Below are positions 5,548 to 6,964 of a stretch of 6,964 nt of DNA, piece after piece (position 1 is the first letter of the stretch; each line of letters begins with the position of its first letter). Position numbers and translations under genes: made by a program. The notes under the pieces were generated by a model. It saw nothing but the letters and a program-made list of their open reading frames with translations, searched no databases and was not told where the DNA came from. The stretch is from Bacillota bacterium (GTDB taxonomy: Bacteria > Bacillota > Clostridia > Lachnospirales > Bianqueaceae): positions 1 through 6,964 of the forward strand of contig JAFUJY010000137.1 in the NCBI GenBank assembly GCA_017467985.1, given 5' to 3'.

Positions 5548-6255
5548 ATGAATAATGAAAAAACATACCGGTACGAAACACACCTTCATACCTGGCCGGT
5601 CAGCAAATGCGGAAAAGCAAGTGTCCGCGAAAGCTTGGAGTTTTATAAAAAGCTTGGTTATGACGGTGTCTTTATAACGAATCATTTTCTGGATGGGAAC
5701 ATCAATATTGATCCAACAATACCCTACGAGGAGCGAATCCATTTTTATTTTTCAGATTACGAGGAAGCCGTAAAGCTGGAAAAAGAAATTGGAATACGGG
5801 TATTTTGTGGGGTAGAACTCTCCTACAAGGGGACGGACTTTCTGATATACGGCCTGGATAAAGAGTGGTATCTTGCCCATCCGGAAATCATGGATATGAA
5901 AAAGAGTAAAGAACTCCCGCTGCTAATGGAACAGGGCGCCCTGGTCATACAAGCCCATCCCTACCGGGAGGCATCATATATCGATCATATTCGCCTCTTT
6001 CCCAGACAGATTCACGGCGTTGAAGTGATCAACGTCTGCAGAAATGAGCTGGAAAACAAAATGGCCAAGCTGTATGCACAAAACTATAACTTGGTTGAAT
6101 TTGCCGGGTCAGATAATCACAGTGCAGATAAGCAAAGGAAGCTGGCCGGTATGTGCTCGGACACACCCATTCTTGATGAAAAGGACTTTGCAGAGCGGGT
6201 GAAGGAAGGGAAGATGAGAGTGTTTGAGGTGGTGGTGGGAGAGTATGAGATTTAA
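5548..6255 (+). CDS. PHP-domain metal-dependent phosphoesterase
   Basis: 235 residues from ATG 5548, with AGGGGTG at 5533-5539 eight nt upstream. All expected metal ligands of the polymerase-and-histidinol-phosphatase (PHP) fold are in order: HLH (His12, His14), TNH (His46), VEL (Glu90), AHP (His137) and SDNH (Asp189, His191). The length is that of a stand-alone PHP protein, without polymerase or other added domains. Members of this family hydrolyse phosphomonoesters or phosphodiesters such as histidinol phosphate, 3',5'-bisphosphonucleotides or short nucleic acids with two or three divalent metals; which substrate applies cannot be told. It is not part of a histidine operon. It lies between two DMP19-featured genes, and the next gene overlaps its 3' end by 11 nt. 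Confidence 0.92.
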   Translation: MNNEKTYRYETHLHTWPVSKCGKASVRESLEFYKKLGYDGVFITNHFLDGNINIDPTIPYEERIHFYFSDYEEAVKLEKEIGIRVFCGVELSYKGTDFLIYGLDKEWYLAHPEIMDMKKSKELPLLMEQGALVIQAHPYREASYIDHIRLFPRQIHGVEVINVCRNELENKMAKLYAQNYNLVEFAGSDNHSADKQRKLAGMCSDTPILDEKDFAERVKEGKMRVFEVVVGEYEI

Positions 6256-6937
6256 TATTCATAGAAAAATTGCGTTTGCAGGAGCGCTTTTACCATATAA
6301 AATGTATATCAATGGTCAATACGTTGGTACAATAAAAAATGGAGAAACGCTCAGCGTTGAAGTTCCAAGAGCAGAAGTTTATTATCTTGAAGATAACTAT
6401 TATTTTGAGAGAAATGCCGTTATCTGTGATAAAAATCTTGAGATATATAATATTTTACTGAAACGCATAGGTGGATGGCGTACAGCCTCTTATAATGAAT
6501 TCTATATTGATGATGGTCAAAAAATAGAGAAACTTCCTTCATTCCATTTTGAACGATTTATAGACGCTATTTTCAATAATAACATCGAGCAATTATCTAA
6601 GAATGAACAGTTGCTGGTGTTATGTTTGGAATTTTGGAACAGTATTCTGGATGACATTCAAGAAGTACTTGCATCAAGCAACTTGGTTAAAATAATTGAG
6701 GCGTTACAACTCGTTGGGGCGAACCAATGTGCCAAATTTCTTATGCAGGTTCTTGAGAAAAACTTCCCGAATGAGACACTCCCTTTAGAAGAAGTGAAAA
6801 TTGAACAATTAAATGATAGGATAAACATTATAAATCAAGAGATTTGGAAAAATGAAAGCGGAGGATTGGAAGAATTTCGAAGAGTTGTAATACATCATAT
6901 TACAAATAGACTCAACACGAGGGAGAATGTATATTAG
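6245..6937 (+). CDS. Two-domain protein: beta-rich PEGA-like N-terminus plus DMP19-like C-terminus
   Basis: 230 residues from ATG 6245, overlapping the PHP gene by 11 nt; GAGGTGG at 6226-6232 or GGGAG at 6237-6241 could serve as the ribosome binding site. An upstream TTG at 6224 is possible but poorly supported. Residues 1-60 are beta-rich with KMYINGQYVGTIKNGETLSVEV, like small PEGA-type or clostridial 'IDGxxVG' domains. Residues about 118-200 (EFWNSILDDIQEVL, ALQLVGANQCAKFLMQVLEKNF, LPLEEVKIEQLNDR) follow the helical order of DMP19/DUF4375 proteins but lack the NGGF signature present in the neighbour at 5080. It is cytoplasmic by appearance. Composition is distinctly AT-rich compared with the first genes in the window. 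The domain calls are by eye and moderate; the gene call is firm. Confidence 0.8.
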   Translation: MRFNIHRKIAFAGALLPYKMYINGQYVGTIKNGETLSVEVPRAEVYYLEDNYYFERNAVICDKNLEIYNILLKRIGGWRTASYNEFYIDDGQKIEKLPSFHFERFIDAIFNNNIEQLSKNEQLLVLCLEFWNSILDDIQEVLASSNLVKIIEALQLVGANQCAKFLMQVLEKNFPNETLPLEEVKIEQLNDRINIINQEIWKNESGGLEEFRRVVIHHITNRLNTRENVY

Positions 6938-6964
6938 TTTCAGAGGAATCAATACTTGACTAAA

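Noticed and set aside
6956..6964. TTGACT near the window end as a -35 box
   Set aside because: The matching -10 region is beyond the window, so it cannot be supported.

Overview
The window looks like an accessory stretch of a low-to-medium GC Gram-positive chromosome, most likely a gut Clostridia (Oscillospiraceae/Lachnospiraceae-like) genome. The reasons are strong AGGAGG-type ribosome binding sites, near-consensus sigma-A promoters with 17-bp spacers, a TTG start directed by a perfect Shine-Dalgarno, compact Rho-independent terminators, and protein families common in these organisms. All supported genes are on the + strand. Base composition shifts along the window: bases 721-780 hold 38 G/C of 60, while bases 6301-6360 hold 21 of 60. 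This fits a patchwork of small independently acquired gene units.

Layout. (1) 2-403: C-terminal end of a probable Lhr-like DEAD/DEAH-box helicase, cut by the window edge. (2) 412-484: a 73-nt nested inverted repeat with perfect 14-bp ends. (3) 503-1341: a self-contained unit of consensus promoter, AGGAGG, TTG start, a 250-aa protein with four membrane segments, and a terminator with a GCAA loop. (4) 1376-1816: an unrecognised 146-aa protein. (5) 1876-2016: a non-coding array of GGGCA/TGCCC palindromes repeated every 31-34 bp. (6) 2029-3013: a promoter and an HSL-type (family IV) esterase. (7) 3040-3807: a promoter with an operator-like palindrome, an XRE regulator fused to a zinc ribbon, and a long terminator hairpin. 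(8) 3868-5035: a second copy of the promoter/leader found before the esterase, then a 291-aa unrecognised protein and a 78-aa membrane protein. (9) 5080-6937: a DMP19/DUF4375-like protein, a PHP-domain phosphoesterase, and a 230-aa protein joining a beta-rich N-terminal domain to a diverged DMP19-like C-terminal domain.

How the parts relate. There is no single obvious pathway. The strongest non-coding signals are the duplicated 43-bp promoter/leader cassette (38/43 identical), placed 11-12 nt before two unrelated start codons, and the helically phased palindrome array just upstream of one copy. The strongest gene-level pattern is the tight 5080-6937 cluster, in which a PHP metallo-phosphoesterase lies between two proteins with DMP19-type features. 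Its function cannot be read from sequence alone.
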